Shown here one piece after another: positions 17,614 through 27,256 of a stretch of 64,000 nucleotides of DNA (its first letter is position 1; the number at the start of each line of letters is the position of its first letter). The notes beneath the pieces were generated by a model. It was not told where the DNA came from, ran no database searches, and saw only the letters and a program-made list of their open reading frames with translations. The stretch is from Thiemannella venezuelensis. GTDB taxonomy: Bacteria; Actinomycetota; Actinomycetes; Streptosporangiales; Streptosporangiaceae. The stretch spans positions 186,001 to 250,000 of the forward strand of contig NZ_JACHJJ010000007.1 of the NCBI RefSeq assembly GCF_014203605.1. Direction: 5' to 3'. The translations under genes and the position numbers were made by a program.

Positions 17614-19076
17614 CGCGGTGGTCCTTCCGGGGAGGGGGAGGCCGGGGGCGCGGAGCCTCCGGCCGGGGAGTCCGGGGCGAGCCCGGCGAGGTCGCCGAGG
17701 CGGACGGGCTGGGCGATCGTCCGCCGGGGCGCCGGAGGGCTCCCTCCCGGCCCGTCCGCCTCGCCGGCCAGGCACGAGACGGCGTAGCCGCACATCCGGC
17801 CCTGGCACCAGCCCATCCCCGCCCGGGAGAGCAGCTTGACCGAGCGCGCGTCGGAGGCCCCCAGCGCCCGCGCCTCGCGCACGGCGGCCAGCGGCACCTC
17901 CTCGCAGCGGCAGACCGGCGTCTCGTCGCGGAGCCACTCCTGCCAGCCGGGCCGTACGGGGTAGGACTCCCGCAGCGCCCGGGCGAACGCGGCCAGGCGG
18001 TCGCGCCGCCGGGACAGGGCGGGGTCGGGCGGGACCCGGCGGCCCAGGTCGGCGGCCGCCGAGCGGCCCGCCAGCCGGCCCTCGGCCTCGGCCAGTACGG
18101 CCCCGCCGACGCCGGTGGTCTCCCCGGCCGCGTAGACGCCGGGCACGCTGGTGCGCATGCCCGCGTCCACGGCGACGACGGGGCTCCCGTGACCTCCCTG
18201 ACCGCCGTGGTCGCCGCGCAGGGCGCAGCCGAGCTGGACGGCCAGGTCGATCCGGGGGACGAAGCCGTATCCGGTGGCGAGGGTGTCGCACGCGACCGTG
18301 CGGGTGGCGAGCGGCCGCCAGTCGTGGTCCAGGTCCGCGATCGTGACGTGGGTCAGCCCGTGCTCGCCGTGCGCCTCGATCACCGCCTGGCGGCCCCGGT
18401 AGGGCACCCGGTGCCGGGCCAGGCGCAGACCGTACCCGAGCGCCTCGCCGGCCTTGCCCGCGGCGAGGAGCGGGTGCCTGGCGAGGCCGAACCGGCCGGC
18501 GGCCTCGTGCACGCCGAGCACGTGCGCGCCCGCGGCGGCCAGGCCCGCGGCGACCGGGAGCAGGAAGGGGCCGGTCCCGGCGACCACGACCCTGCGGCCC
18601 GCGACGACGAGGTCGCCTTTGAGCAGCGCCTGGGCGCCCCCGGCGGTGAGCACGCCCGGCAGGTCCCAGCCGGGGAACGGCAGCGGCAGGTCGTACGCGC
18701 CGGTGGCGATGAGCAGCCTGCGCGCGGTGACCGTGCGGGGCCGCTCCTCCCGGTCGCCCTCCAGGCACCGTACGGTCACCGTCCCGTCCGCCTCCTCGCG
18801 TCCGGCGGTCCAGACGCGGTGGCCGGTCAGTACGTCGGCCCGCGCGGCGAGGCCCTCGCACTGCCGGGTGAACCGGTCGAGGCCTCCGGGGGCGTGGTGG
18901 AGCGCACCGGGCCGGGCCGCGCGGAACCCCGCCGGGAGGCGGCGGAAGTACTGCCCGCCGAGACGCGGGGCGGCGTCGACGAGGACCACGGCGAGTCCGG
19001 CGAGCGAGGCGGTCAGCGCCCCGGCCACCCCGGCGGGCCCGCCGCCGATCACCGCGAGGTCGTACTCCGGGGTCAT
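17610..19076 (-). CDS. FAD/NAD(P)-binding subunit of D-hydroxyproline dehydrogenase (HcnB-like)
   Basis: The 488-residue flavoprotein has an N-terminal dinucleotide fold (VIGGGPAGVAGALTASLAG), a second nucleotide motif (VVVAGTGPFLLPVAAGLAAAGA), and a C-terminal [2Fe-2S] BFD-like domain with cysteines in PVCRCEEVPL and GWCQGRMCGY. This layout matches HcnB and the hydroxyproline/D-octopine dehydrogenase subunits that pair with a small 2Fe-2S protein and a DAO-type subunit, as here. It overlaps both neighbours by 4 bp (ATGA). Confidence 0.85.
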   Translation of the reverse strand: MTPEYDLAVIGGGPAGVAGALTASLAGLAVVLVDAAPRLGGQYFRRLPAGFRAARPGALHHAPGGLDRFTRQCEGLAARADVLTGHRVWTAGREEADGTVTVRCLEGDREERPRTVTARRLLIATGAYDLPLPFPGWDLPGVLTAGGAQALLKGDLVVAGRRVVVAGTGPFLLPVAAGLAAAGAHVLGVHEAAGRFGLARHPLLAAGKAGEALGYGLRLARHRVPYRGRQAVIEAHGEHGLTHVTIADLDHDWRPLATRTVACDTLATGYGFVPRIDLAVQLGCALRGDHGGQGGHGSPVVAVDAGMRTSVPGVYAAGETTGVGGAVLAEAEGRLAGRSAAADLGRRVPPDPALSRRRDRLAAFARALRESYPVRPGWQEWLRDETPVCRCEEVPLAAVREARALGASDARSVKLLSRAGMGWCQGRMCGYAVSCLAGEADGPGGSPPAPRRTIAQPVRLGDLAGLAPDSPAGGSAPPASPSPEGPPR

Positions 19077-19525
19077 CTCCGGTCCTCCCGTTCCCCGCCG
19101 CCGCCATCCCCGCCGCCGCCATCCCCGCCACCGTCAGCCCCGACACCGCCGCCCCCGCCACCGTCAGCCCCGACGGCACCGGCGCCGCCCGCGGTGTCGT
19201 CGTCGCCGGTCGTCACCCGGTCCCCGGCCCGGGCCTCGATCTGGCAGGCCCGCAGGGACGGGACGCCGTTGACCGTGACCAGGCAGTCGAAGCAGACGCC
19301 GATGCCGCAGAACAGCCCGCGCGGGCGGCCGCCGTGCCGGGTGGTGCGCCAGGAGCGGACGCCCGCGCCGTACAGGGCGGCGCCGATGCTCTGGCCGGGG
19401 ACGACCGGGACGGCGGCGCCGTCCACCGTGATCTCGAACGCCGGCTCGGGGCGGGCCCGCACCAGCCGGTGGGCGCGGCTCGCGGCCGTCCCGTCCCCGT
19501 CTCCGGGCGCCGCCGCGCCGGTCAC
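19073..19525 (-). CDS. Small [2Fe-2S] subunit of the dehydrogenase (HcnA-like)
   Basis: A 150-residue protein whose core (about 25-110) is a 2Fe-2S ferredoxin-like domain: FEITVDGAAVPVVPGQSIGA, then FCGIGVCFDCLVTVNG with the cluster cysteines and LRACQIEARAGD. It transfers electrons between the two flavin subunits. The last 35 residues are almost only Gly, Asp and Ala, encoded by an expanded GCC/CCC-type repeat tract at about 19085-19195, and are atypical of the family. GTG 19525 overlaps the upstream stop as GTGA. Confidence 0.83.
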   Translation of the reverse strand: MTGAAAPGDGDGTAASRAHRLVRARPEPAFEITVDGAAVPVVPGQSIGAALYGAGVRSWRTTRHGGRPRGLFCGIGVCFDCLVTVNGVPSLRACQIEARAGDRVTTGDDDTAGGAGAVGADGGGGGGVGADGGGDGGGGDGGGGEREDRR

Positions 19526-20763
19526 CGGCGTTCCCCCTCGAAGCGGTCCGGGCGGAAGGGGGTCAGGTCCAGGTCGGTCCGGAGGCCGGTCAGGGCCTGG
19601 GCGAGCAGGTGGCCGGTGGCCGGGGCCAGGCCGATGCCCGCCCCCTCGTGGCCGCAGGCGTGGTAGAGGCCGGGGGCCCGGGGGTCCTCGCCGATCACCG
19701 GGAGGTGGTCGGGGCAGTAGGGGCGGAAGCCGCAGTAGGCGCGGATCACCCGGCGCCGCGCCAGGGCGGGGAAGAGGGCGACGGCCTGCGCGGCGAGCCT
19801 GCCCAGCACCGCCGGCGGGACGGTCCGGTCGAAGCCGGCCCGCTCGCGGCTGGCGCCGATGAGCACCGGGCCCGCCGGGGTGCCCTCCACCACGGCGGAG
19901 GTCTCCAGCCCGGCGGAGTCGCTCGCCACGGCGGTGACGTAGGCGGCGGTGTAGACCTTGTGCCTGATCAGCGGCTTCTCCAGCGGCTCGGTGACCAGGA
20001 TGAATCCGCGCCGGGGCAGCACGGGCACGTGCGTCCCGGCCAGCGCGGCGACCTCGCCGCCCCAGGTCCCGGCGGCGTTGACGACGGCTCCGGCGGGGAT
20101 GTCGCCGCGGTCGGTCCTGACACCGGTGACGCGGCCGCCGTCGCGGGTGAACCCGGTGACGGTGACGCCGGTGCGCAGCGTCAGGGCGCTCCGGCCGAAT
20201 CTCTCGGCACCCCCGCGGATCAGCCGTGCGGCGGCCAGCGCGGGCTGGACCTGGGCGTCCTGCGGGTAGAACACGCCTCCGGCGAGCCCTCCGGCCAGGT
20301 GGGGCTCGTAGTCGCGCAGCCGGTCCGGCGCGACCACGGTGGACTCGACGGCGCCTCCGGAGGCGCTCCCGGCGCCCTGCCGGGCGGCCAGGCCGGCGAG
20401 GGCCTCCATCGCCTGCGCCGTCTCGGCCACCACCAGGCCGCCCTTGGCCTCGAACTCGAACCCGCCGCCCGCCCGGGCGGGCCCCCGGAGCCCCCCGGGC
20501 CGCGCGCCGCCGGGAGCGCGCCGGGCGCCCTCCCCGTCTCCGGAGGCCGCCAGCTCGCGCCAGAGCCGGTTGGAGAGCAGGGCGAGCCCGAGCTCCGGGC
20601 CGGGCTCCTTGTCGGAGACGAGAATGTTGCCCTCGCCCGCGCCGGTCGTGCCGCCCGCCACCGGCCCGCGGTCCACGACCGCCACGTCGAGCCCGGCGCG
20701 CGCCGCGTAGTAGGCGCACGCGGCCCCGACGATCCCGGCCCCGATGACGACGACGTCCGGCAC
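19522..20763 (-). CDS. DAO-type FAD subunit of D-hydroxyproline dehydrogenase (HcnC-like)
   Basis: The 413-residue flavoprotein starts with the dinucleotide motif VIGAGIVGAACAYYAARAG and ends with HLPVIGEDPRAPGLYHACGHEGAGIGLAPATG, both typical of D-amino-acid dehydrogenases. It is the presumed site of D-hydroxyproline oxidation. A Gly/Ala/Arg/Pro-rich insert at about 78-100 is unusual. It starts at GTG 20763 behind GGGAGGTGA and is the first gene of the 11-gene operon. Upstream, TTGATC (20820-20815) and a weak -10 (20797-20792) overlap the candidate GntR site. Confidence 0.85.
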   Translation of the reverse strand: MPDVVVIGAGIVGAACAYYAARAGLDVAVVDRGPVAGGTTGAGEGNILVSDKEPGPELGLALLSNRLWRELAASGDGEGARRAPGGARPGGLRGPARAGGGFEFEAKGGLVVAETAQAMEALAGLAARQGAGSASGGAVESTVVAPDRLRDYEPHLAGGLAGGVFYPQDAQVQPALAAARLIRGGAERFGRSALTLRTGVTVTGFTRDGGRVTGVRTDRGDIPAGAVVNAAGTWGGEVAALAGTHVPVLPRRGFILVTEPLEKPLIRHKVYTAAYVTAVASDSAGLETSAVVEGTPAGPVLIGASRERAGFDRTVPPAVLGRLAAQAVALFPALARRRVIRAYCGFRPYCPDHLPVIGEDPRAPGLYHACGHEGAGIGLAPATGHLLAQALTGLRTDLDLTPFRPDRFEGERR

Positions 20764-20793
20764 GGCTCACCTCCCTCCGCGGCTCCCCTGTAA

Positions 20794-20802
20794 AATGTCA
20801 CA
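20794..20802 (-). promoter_or_regulatory. Candidate GntR operator at the hydroxyproline operon promoter
   Basis: On the minus strand this is TGTGACATT within the perfect small palindrome ATGT-G-ACAT. It overlaps the proposed -10, 31 bp upstream of the first gene. Confidence 0.42.
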
Positions 20803-20862
20803 TACCTCTGAGGGGATCAATAGGGTGCCCGGGTCGGCGGCGGGACCACCGCCCCGGCCACC

Positions 20863-20868
20863 TACGAT
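20863..20868 (+). promoter_or_regulatory. -10-like hexamer, leaderless start of ctaA
   Basis: TACGAT ends seven bases before the GTG at 20876, without an intervening ribosome binding site. Confidence 0.5.
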
Positions 20869-20875
20869 GTGAGCC

Positions 20876-21865
20876 GTGAATCAGCTCCTGGACCCGATCC
20901 GCCGGCCCGTCGCGCCCCTGTTCCGGACCGTGTGGTCCCCGACGGCGGCCACCATGCGGTGGTGGGCCCTGATCGCGGTGGCCGTCAACGCCGGGATCAC
21001 GGTGACGGGCGCGGTGGTCCGGGTGACCGGCTCGGGGCTCGGCTGCCCCACCTGGCCCCGGTGCACCCCCGACAGCTTCGTCCCGGCGGCCCACGACGGG
21101 ATCTCACCGCTCAACACCGCGATCGAGTTCGGCAACCGGCTGCTGACCTTCCTGGTGCTGGTCGTCGCGCTGGCCTGCCTCGCCGCCGCGCTGCGGCTGC
21201 CGGAGCGCCGCCGCGACCTGGTCCGCCTGGCCTGGCTGCAGCCGGTCGGCGTGGCCGTGCAGGCCCTGTGGGGCGGCGTGGTGGTGCACAGCGCGCTCAA
21301 CCCGGTCACGGTGAACGTGCACTTCCTGTTCTCCATCGGCATGATCGCCGCCGCCTGCGCGCTGTACGCCCGGGCCGGGGAGGGCGACGCGCCGGCGCAG
21401 CGCCTGGTCCACCGCGACATCCGCACGCTCGGGTACGTCCTGGTCGGCGCGGTGCTCCTGCTGATCCTCGCGGGCATGGTGGTGACCGGCACCGGGCCGC
21501 ACTCCGGCGACGAGATGGCCTCCCGGTTCGACTTCGACATCGAGACCGTGGCCAGGATCCACGCCGACGTCGCCTACCTGGTGGTCGGGCTGACGTTCGC
21601 GCTGCTGTTCGCGCTGCACGTGACCGACGTGCGGGGCGGGGCCCGGCGGGCGGCGCTGACGCTGCTCGCCGTGGAACTGGCCCAGGGCGTCATCGGCTAC
21701 GTCCAGTACTTCCTGGCCGTGCCCGCCTTCCTGGTCGGCCTGCACGTCCTCGGCTCGACGCTGGTGTGGATCTGCACGCTCCGGGTGGCGTTCGCGATGC
21801 GGGTCCGGGGCCCGCTCGGCGTCCCGGCCGGCGACGCGGCCGGGCTCGGCGCGGTCCCGGTGTAG
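20876..21865 (+). CDS. ctaA: Heme A synthase (CtaA/COX15)
   Basis: The 329-residue membrane protein oxidises the methyl group of heme O to make heme A for cytochrome c oxidase. It has about eight spans, the CtaA motif GAVVRVTGSGLGCPTWPRC near residue 45 and conserved heme-ligand-type histidines (NVHFLFSIG, RIHADVAY, GLHVLGSTL). The GTG start is probably leaderless. CtaB, which makes heme O, is encoded nearby on the other strand. Confidence 0.93.
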   Translation: MNQLLDPIRRPVAPLFRTVWSPTAATMRWWALIAVAVNAGITVTGAVVRVTGSGLGCPTWPRCTPDSFVPAAHDGISPLNTAIEFGNRLLTFLVLVVALACLAAALRLPERRRDLVRLAWLQPVGVAVQALWGGVVVHSALNPVTVNVHFLFSIGMIAAACALYARAGEGDAPAQRLVHRDIRTLGYVLVGAVLLLILAGMVVTGTGPHSGDEMASRFDFDIETVARIHADVAYLVVGLTFALLFALHVTDVRGGARRAALTLLAVELAQGVIGYVQYFLAVPAFLVGLHVLGSTLVWICTLRVAFAMRVRGPLGVPAGDAAGLGAVPV

Positions 21866-21885
21866 CGGACGGAACGGCGGAGCCG

Positions 21886-22614
21886 ATGCCCCTGCCCCTG
21901 CCCCTCAAGAAGGTCCTCTCGCGCGAGGTCCTCCTCTCCCGCGCGGTCCTGCGCCGCGCCTACCAGGTGGCCGTGCTGCTGAGCGTGCTGGCGGTCACCC
22001 CGCTCACCTGGGCCTGGCTGTCGAGCTCCGGGCACCGCACGGTCGCCGGCGCCTCCCCCGGCTGGGTGTCCGGCGTTCCGGAGGCCCCGGTGGCGCTGGT
22101 GCTCGGCGCGGGCGTGCGCGGCGCCCACCCCTCCCCCATGCTCGCGAGCCGGCTGGACATCTCCGCCGAGCTGTACCGGGCGGGCAAGGTGCGGGCGATC
22201 CTGCTCTCGGGCGACAACGGCCGCAGGGACTACGACGAACCGACCGTGATGCGGGACTACCTGGTCGTGCGCGGCGTGCCCGCCCGGGCGCTCGTCCTGG
22301 ACTACGCGGGCTTCGACACCTGGGACTCGTGCGTACGGGCCCGCGACGTGTTCGGAGCCACCAGGGTGACCCTGGTCACCCAGGTCTTCCACCTGCCCAG
22401 GGCGGTCGCGCTCTGCCGTACGGCGGGACTGGAGACCCACGGCGTCGGCGACGACTCCACCCGGCGGTGGGCCGGCACCACCTACGTCTACGCGGCCCGC
22501 GAGTTCTTCGCCTCGGCGAAGGGCTTCCTGGACGCCGTGGTGCTCGACTCCACCCCCGTCTTCCCCGGGCCCCGGGAGACGACCCTGGAGGCCGCGCTCC
22601 GGCCGGAGGGCTGA
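21886..22614 (+). CDS. SanA/YdcF-like DUF218 envelope protein
   Basis: A 242-residue protein with one N-terminal membrane helix (about 28-48) and a DUF218 domain: ALVLGAGVRGAHPSPMLASRLD, ILLSGDNGRRDYDEPTVM and RARDVFGATRVTLVTQVFHLPRAV. Enterobacterial SanA affects envelope permeability and vancomycin sensitivity; the chemistry is unknown. It follows ctaA by 20 bp and is likely cotranscribed. Its stop lies 8 bp from that of the convergent prsW-like gene. Confidence 0.85.
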   Translation: MPLPLPLKKVLSREVLLSRAVLRRAYQVAVLLSVLAVTPLTWAWLSSSGHRTVAGASPGWVSGVPEAPVALVLGAGVRGAHPSPMLASRLDISAELYRAGKVRAILLSGDNGRRDYDEPTVMRDYLVVRGVPARALVLDYAGFDTWDSCVRARDVFGATRVTLVTQVFHLPRAVALCRTAGLETHGVGDDSTRRWAGTTYVYAAREFFASAKGFLDAVVLDSTPVFPGPRETTLEAALRPEG

Positions 22615-22622
22615 CCCGGGCC

Positions 22623-23768
22623 TCAGCCGGGGACGACGCCCCGTCCCGGGGCCGGGAAGCTGCGGCGGGCCTCGGCCATGCAGCTCAGCAGCGCGTGCTG
22701 CTCGTCGTTGAACGTGCGCTCGTCGATCACGCGGCGGGCGGCCCGCTCGTGCAGCAGGCCGAGCTCGGTGGCGGCCAGCTGGTAGTCGCTCATCGCCCGC
22801 AGACCGGGCCGCCCGCCGTGCGTCCTGGCCCACTGCCGGGCCTGCCGCCGCCCGGGCAGCGAGGAGAGCATGTGCACGTCGTACGGGGCGACGAGGCCGG
22901 TGGGCTGGTAGGCGGGCAGATAGCTCTGGATCAGGCCGACGATGCGCCTGCGGTCGCGGACGACGACCATGATCAGCACGACCAGCACGGCCATCAGCAG
23001 CAGGTAGGCCAGGGCCAGCCCGGCGAAGCCGAGGTAGGAGGCGAAGCCGTTCCAGATGCCGTGCAGCAGCATCGCGCCGATCCAGCCCGCCGCGATGACG
23101 CCGGCCCGGCCGGGACCGTGCCGCTGCGCCGCGTAGGCCACCGCGACGCCGATCATCGAGGTGAACAGCGGGTGCGCGAACGGGGAGAGGATGCCCCGGA
23201 TCACGACGGTCACCGCCAGTCCCTGCGCCCCCGTCTCGTCGAGGGCGGCCACGTAGTAGCTGACGTTCTCGCTCATCGCGAAGCCGAGGCCGACCATGCT
23301 GGCGTAGATGACGCCGTCGGTGGGGCCGTCCAGCTCCGCCCGCCTGAACCTCAGCAGGCCCAGCAGGACCAGCCCCTTCATCGTCTCCTCCACCACCGGG
23401 GCGCCGAAGGTCGCGGTGAGGTTGCGCGCGTCGGCGTACTCGATCGCGGCGGCCTGGCCGATGTACAGCAGGTTGAGGGAGTTGATGACCCCCGCCACCA
23501 GGACGGCCACGCCCGCACCCCAGCCGAAGGCGAAGACCAGGTTGCTGCGGGGCTCGGGCTCCATGCGGTCCAGCGCGAGCACCGCCGCCAGCAGCACCGG
23601 GACCGGGGCCAGCGCCAGCGTCAGCGCGATGAAGAAGCGCACCGGGTCGCCGTTGAGCACGTCGAAGGAGAGCGACGCCAGCCCGCACAGCCCGGTCACG
23701 ACGAGCCCTGAGATCAGTGCGACGGACGGGCGGTCCCTGAACACCCATCGAGGATCACGGCTCGACAT
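22623..23768 (-). CDS. PrsW-family intramembrane metalloprotease
   Basis: The 381-residue protein has about eight membrane spans and the PrsW/CPBP-type catalytic motif EETMK (127-131), with later histidines in FAHPLFTS and LLHGIWNGF as metal ligands. PrsW of Bacillus cleaves anti-sigma factors, so a signalling role is possible. A soluble C-terminal tail of about 100 residues follows the last span. TACGGT ends six bases before ATG 23768, another leaderless-type start. Confidence 0.85.
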   Translation of the reverse strand: MSSRDPRWVFRDRPSVALISGLVVTGLCGLASLSFDVLNGDPVRFFIALTLALAPVPVLLAAVLALDRMEPEPRSNLVFAFGWGAGVAVLVAGVINSLNLLYIGQAAAIEYADARNLTATFGAPVVEETMKGLVLLGLLRFRRAELDGPTDGVIYASMVGLGFAMSENVSYYVAALDETGAQGLAVTVVIRGILSPFAHPLFTSMIGVAVAYAAQRHGPGRAGVIAAGWIGAMLLHGIWNGFASYLGFAGLALAYLLLMAVLVVLIMVVVRDRRRIVGLIQSYLPAYQPTGLVAPYDVHMLSSLPGRRQARQWARTHGGRPGLRAMSDYQLAATELGLLHERAARRVIDERTFNDEQHALLSCMAEARRSFPAPGRGVVPG

Positions 23769-23839
23769 GGAGAAACCGTAACCGATCGCCGCCCCCGTGT
23801 CCCCGCCTGCCCGGGACGGAAAGATTGCCCCCCGCAAGC

Positions 23840-24793
23840 TCAGACGAGCATGGAGTCGATCGCGACGGCGAGGAAGAGCAGCGCGAGGTAGGCGTTGGAC
23901 CAGTGGAAGAACCGCATCGGGCGAAGATCGACGCCGGTCCGGCCGGCGTTGAGGCGGGTCAGCAGCGCGTGGGCCTCCCACAGGCAGACCGCGCCGAGGA
24001 CCGCGGCCACCGCCGGGTAGAGGAGCGTGGTGCCCGCGACCGGCCACAGCAGCAGCGAGCAGGCCACGGTCGCCCAGGTGTAGGCGATGCTCTCCAGTAC
24101 CACGCGGCGCTCGGTGGCGACCACCGGGAGCATGGGGACCTTCGCCGCGGCGTAGTCCTCCTTGTAGCGCATGGCGAGGGTCCAGGTGTGCGGAGGCGTC
24201 CAGAAGAACACCACTCCGAACAGGACCACCGGGGCCCAGTCGAGGCTCCCGGTGACGCCGGCCCAGCCGATCAGCACCGGCATGCAGCCGGCGAGGCCGC
24301 CCCACACGATGTTCTGGGCGGTCCGCCGCTTGAGGATCATCGAGTAGACCAGGACGTAGAACAGGTTCGCGGCCAGCGAGAGGCCGGCGGCGAGCCAGTT
24401 GACCGTCAGGCCGAGGCCGAGGGTCGACAGGGCGCCCAGGACGATGCCGAAGATCAGCGCGTTGACCGGCGGGACCTGCTCACGGGCGAGCGGGCGGCGG
24501 CGGGTGCGGCGCATCGCGGCGTCGATGTCGCGGTCGACGTAGCAGTTCAGCGCGTTGGCGCTGCCCGCGGAGAGGGTGCCGAACACCAGGGTGTTGACGG
24601 CGGTCCACAGCGGCGGCAGCCCCTTGGCCGCCAGGAACATCACCGGCAGCGTCGTGATCAGCAGCAGCTCGATGATCCGGGGCTTGGTGAGTGCGACGTA
24701 GGCCTTCACGACCTCGCCGAACGAGCGCGGTGCGGCGCCGGCCGCCGCGCTCTCCTCGAGCGGGGACGCCGGTTGCTTGTCGGTCAGCACCAT
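23840..24793 (-). CDS. ctaB: Protoheme IX farnesyltransferase (heme O synthase)
   Basis: The 317-residue UbiA-family prenyltransferase has the first Asp-rich motif NCYVDRDID (83-91) and the later segment [17 protein letters not shown]. It attaches farnesyl to heme b to make heme O, the substrate of CtaA. About nine spans are visible. It is divergent from tkt, an arrangement conserved in actinobacteria, and precedes the prsW-like gene by 71 bp. Confidence 0.94.
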   Translation of the reverse strand: MVLTDKQPASPLEESAAAGAAPRSFGEVVKAYVALTKPRIIELLLITTLPVMFLAAKGLPPLWTAVNTLVFGTLSAGSANALNCYVDRDIDAAMRRTRRRPLAREQVPPVNALIFGIVLGALSTLGLGLTVNWLAAGLSLAANLFYVLVYSMILKRRTAQNIVWGGLAGCMPVLIGWAGVTGSLDWAPVVLFGVVFFWTPPHTWTLAMRYKEDYAAAKVPMLPVVATERRVVLESIAYTWATVACSLLLWPVAGTTLLYPAVAAVLGAVCLWEAHALLTRLNAGRTGVDLRPMRFFHWSNAYLALLFLAVAIDSMLV

Positions 24794-25142
24794 CTAGGGC
24801 GCTTCCAGCACGTGCGGGGTCAACGCGTAACCTCTGATCAGACGGATCCGTCATGCGGGCGGTGGTGCGGGCGGCGGTGCGGGCGAAGGCCGGCTCCCGC
24901 GGTCTTCTGGCTTTTCGTGGTCTTCACTGTAGTTGCACCGGTGGCCGGTCCCGGCACGGGGGCACAGGCCACGCGAGACGTCATCCGGTTCGGGATGTTT
25001 CGTCCGCGCTCTTCATGGCTCCTGGCGACTCGCCCCGGCTGGCCCTTGCGCCACGGTGACGGAGCCGAACCGTTAGGGTCCGGTGTGGGCGGGAAATGCC
25101 AAACCAACGGCACCATCACAACTAGATCCGGAGATCGAGCAC
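24794..25142. other. Divergent intergenic region between ctaB and tkt
   Basis: It holds the promoters of both genes. A 12-bp palindrome GACGGATCCGTC lies at 24841-24852, about 50 bp upstream of ctaB. Toward tkt a TAGGGT hexamer (25074-25079) would start transcription near 25086, giving a 55-60 nt leader. I see no gene in it. Confidence 0.5.
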
Positions 25143-27254
25143 TTGAGCAGCGAACTCGTGCCAGCCCTCGAATGGAGCGACCTGGACCGACAGGCGGTCG
25201 ACGTCGTTCGGGCCCTGGCGATGGACGCGGTGGAGAAGGCGGGTTCGGGGCACCCCGGCACCGCGATGAGCCTGGCACCCGCCGCATATCTGCTTTTCCA
25301 GCGCACCATGCGCCACGACCCGTCCGACCCCACGTGGGCGGGGCGCGACCGCTTCGTCCTGTCGTGCGGCCACACCAGCCTGACCCTCTACATCCAGCTC
25401 TACCTGTCGGGATACGGCCTGACCCTGCACGACCTGGAGATGCTCAGGCAGTGGGACAGCCGGACCCCGGGCCACCCGGAGCACGGCCACACCGCGGGCG
25501 TGGAGACCACCACCGGCCCGCTCGGCCAGGGCATCGGAAACGCGGTCGGCATGGCGATGGCCGCCCGCCGCGAGCGGGGCCTGTTCGACCCGGACGCCGC
25601 GCCGGGCACCAGCCCGTTCGACCACATGATCTGGTGCTTCGCCTCCGAGGGCGACATCGAGGAGGGCATCAGCCACGAGGTCAGCGCCCTGGCCGGCCAC
25701 CAGAAGCTGGGCAACCTCGTCGTCGTCTTCGACAGCAACCACATCTCCATCGAGGACGACACCCAGATCGCGCTGAGCGAGGACGTCGTCAAGCGCTACG
25801 AGGCGTACGGCTGGCACGTCCAGACCGTCGACTGGACCCAGACCGGCGAGTACGCCGAGGACGTCCAGGCGCTGAACGAGGCCCTGGAGGCCGCCCGCCG
25901 GGTGACCGACAAGCCGTCGTTCATCCGGCTGCGGACCATCATCGGCTGGCCCGCGCCGAACAAGCAGAACACCGGCAAGATCCACGGTGCGGCGCTGGGC
26001 GAGGCGGAGATCGCCGCGACCAAGAAGATCATGGGCATGGACCCGGAGAAGTCCTTCGACGTCCCGGCCGCGGTGCTGGAGCACGCCCGCCAGGTCGTGC
26101 AGCGGGGCCGCGCCGTCCGCGCCGAGTGGGACGTCGCCTTCGAGCGCTGGCGGGCGGCCGACCCCGAGCGCGCCGCCGCGTTCGACCGGATCTCCCGGCG
26201 GGAGTTCCCGGAGGGCTGGCACAAGGCGCTGCCGTCCTTCGAGACCGGCTCGTCCGTCGCCACCCGCAAGGCCTCCGGCGAGGTGCTGAACGCGCTCGCG
26301 CCGGTCCTGCCCGAGCTCTGGGGCGGCTCGGCCGACCTGGCCGAGTCCAACAACACCACGATGAAGGGCGAGCCGTCCTTCATCCCCGAGGAGTTCCAGA
26401 CCAAGGAGTTCCCCGGCGGCCCCTACGGCCGGACGCTGCACTTCGGCATCCGCGAGCACGGCATGGGCGCGATCCTCAACGGCATCGCCCTGCACGGCGG
26501 CACCCGCCCCTACGGCGGGACGTTCCTGGTCTTCAGCGACTACATGCGCCCCGCCGTACGGCTCGCGGCGCTGATGAAGCTGCCGGTCACCTACGTGTGG
26601 ACGCACGACTCCATCGGCCTGGGCGAGGACGGACCGACCCACCAGCCGGTCGAGCACCTGTGGGCGCTGCGCGCCATCCCCGGCCTCGACGTGGTGCGCC
26701 CGGCCGACGCCAACGAGACCGCCGCCGCCTGGCGGGTCGTGCTGGAGCACGCCGACCGCCCCGCCGCGCTGGCGCTGACCCGGCAGAACCTGCCGGTCTA
26801 CGAGGGCACCGCGGACGCCTGCAAGGTGGCCAAGGGCGGCTACATCCTGCAGGACGCCTCCGACGGCCAGCCCCGGGTGGTCCTGATCGGCACCGGCTCC
26901 GAGGTCGAGCTGGCCGTCAAGGCCCGCGAGATCCTGGAGGCCGACGGCGTCCCGACCCGGGTCGTGTCGATGCCGTGCGTCGAGTGGTTCCGGGCCCAGG
27001 ACTCCGCCTACCAGCAGACCGTGCTGCCGCCGGCGGTCCGGGCGCGCGTCGCCGTCGAGGCCGGCATCGCGCTGGGCTGGCGGGAGTTCGTCGGCGACGA
27101 AGGGGTAGTGGTGAGCCTGGAGCACTTCGGCGCCTCCGCCCCCTACAGGACCCTTTTCGAGCAGTTCGGCCTGACCGCCGAGCGCGTGGTCGCCGCAGCC
27201 AAGGGCAGCCTCGCCAAGACCGGTGCCGACAAGGGCGAGACGACGGGAAACTGA
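25143..27254 (+). CDS. tkt: Transketolase
   Basis: The 703-residue thiamine-diphosphate enzyme interconverts pentose and triose phosphates. Family markers are [18 protein letters not shown], the TPP motif [20 protein letters not shown] through [14 protein letters not shown], and the pyrimidine-domain [11 protein letters not shown] and [20 protein letters not shown] prefer TTG 25143, with GGAG nine bases upstream and [15 protein letters not shown] as N-terminus, over GTG 25083, which adds 20 non-conserved residues. It is the first gene of the pentose-phosphate operon. Confidence 0.93.
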   Translation: MSSELVPALEWSDLDRQAVDVVRALAMDAVEKAGSGHPGTAMSLAPAAYLLFQRTMRHDPSDPTWAGRDRFVLSCGHTSLTLYIQLYLSGYGLTLHDLEMLRQWDSRTPGHPEHGHTAGVETTTGPLGQGIGNAVGMAMAARRERGLFDPDAAPGTSPFDHMIWCFASEGDIEEGISHEVSALAGHQKLGNLVVVFDSNHISIEDDTQIALSEDVVKRYEAYGWHVQTVDWTQTGEYAEDVQALNEALEAARRVTDKPSFIRLRTIIGWPAPNKQNTGKIHGAALGEAEIAATKKIMGMDPEKSFDVPAAVLEHARQVVQRGRAVRAEWDVAFERWRAADPERAAAFDRISRREFPEGWHKALPSFETGSSVATRKASGEVLNALAPVLPELWGGSADLAESNNTTMKGEPSFIPEEFQTKEFPGGPYGRTLHFGIREHGMGAILNGIALHGGTRPYGGTFLVFSDYMRPAVRLAALMKLPVTYVWTHDSIGLGEDGPTHQPVEHLWALRAIPGLDVVRPADANETAAAWRVVLEHADRPAALALTRQNLPVYEGTADACKVAKGGYILQDASDGQPRVVLIGTGSEVELAVKAREILEADGVPTRVVSMPCVEWFRAQDSAYQQTVLPPAVRARVAVEAGIALGWREFVGDEGVVVSLEHFGASAPYRTLFEQFGLTAERVVAAAKGSLAKTGADKGETTGN

Positions 27255-27256
27255 TC

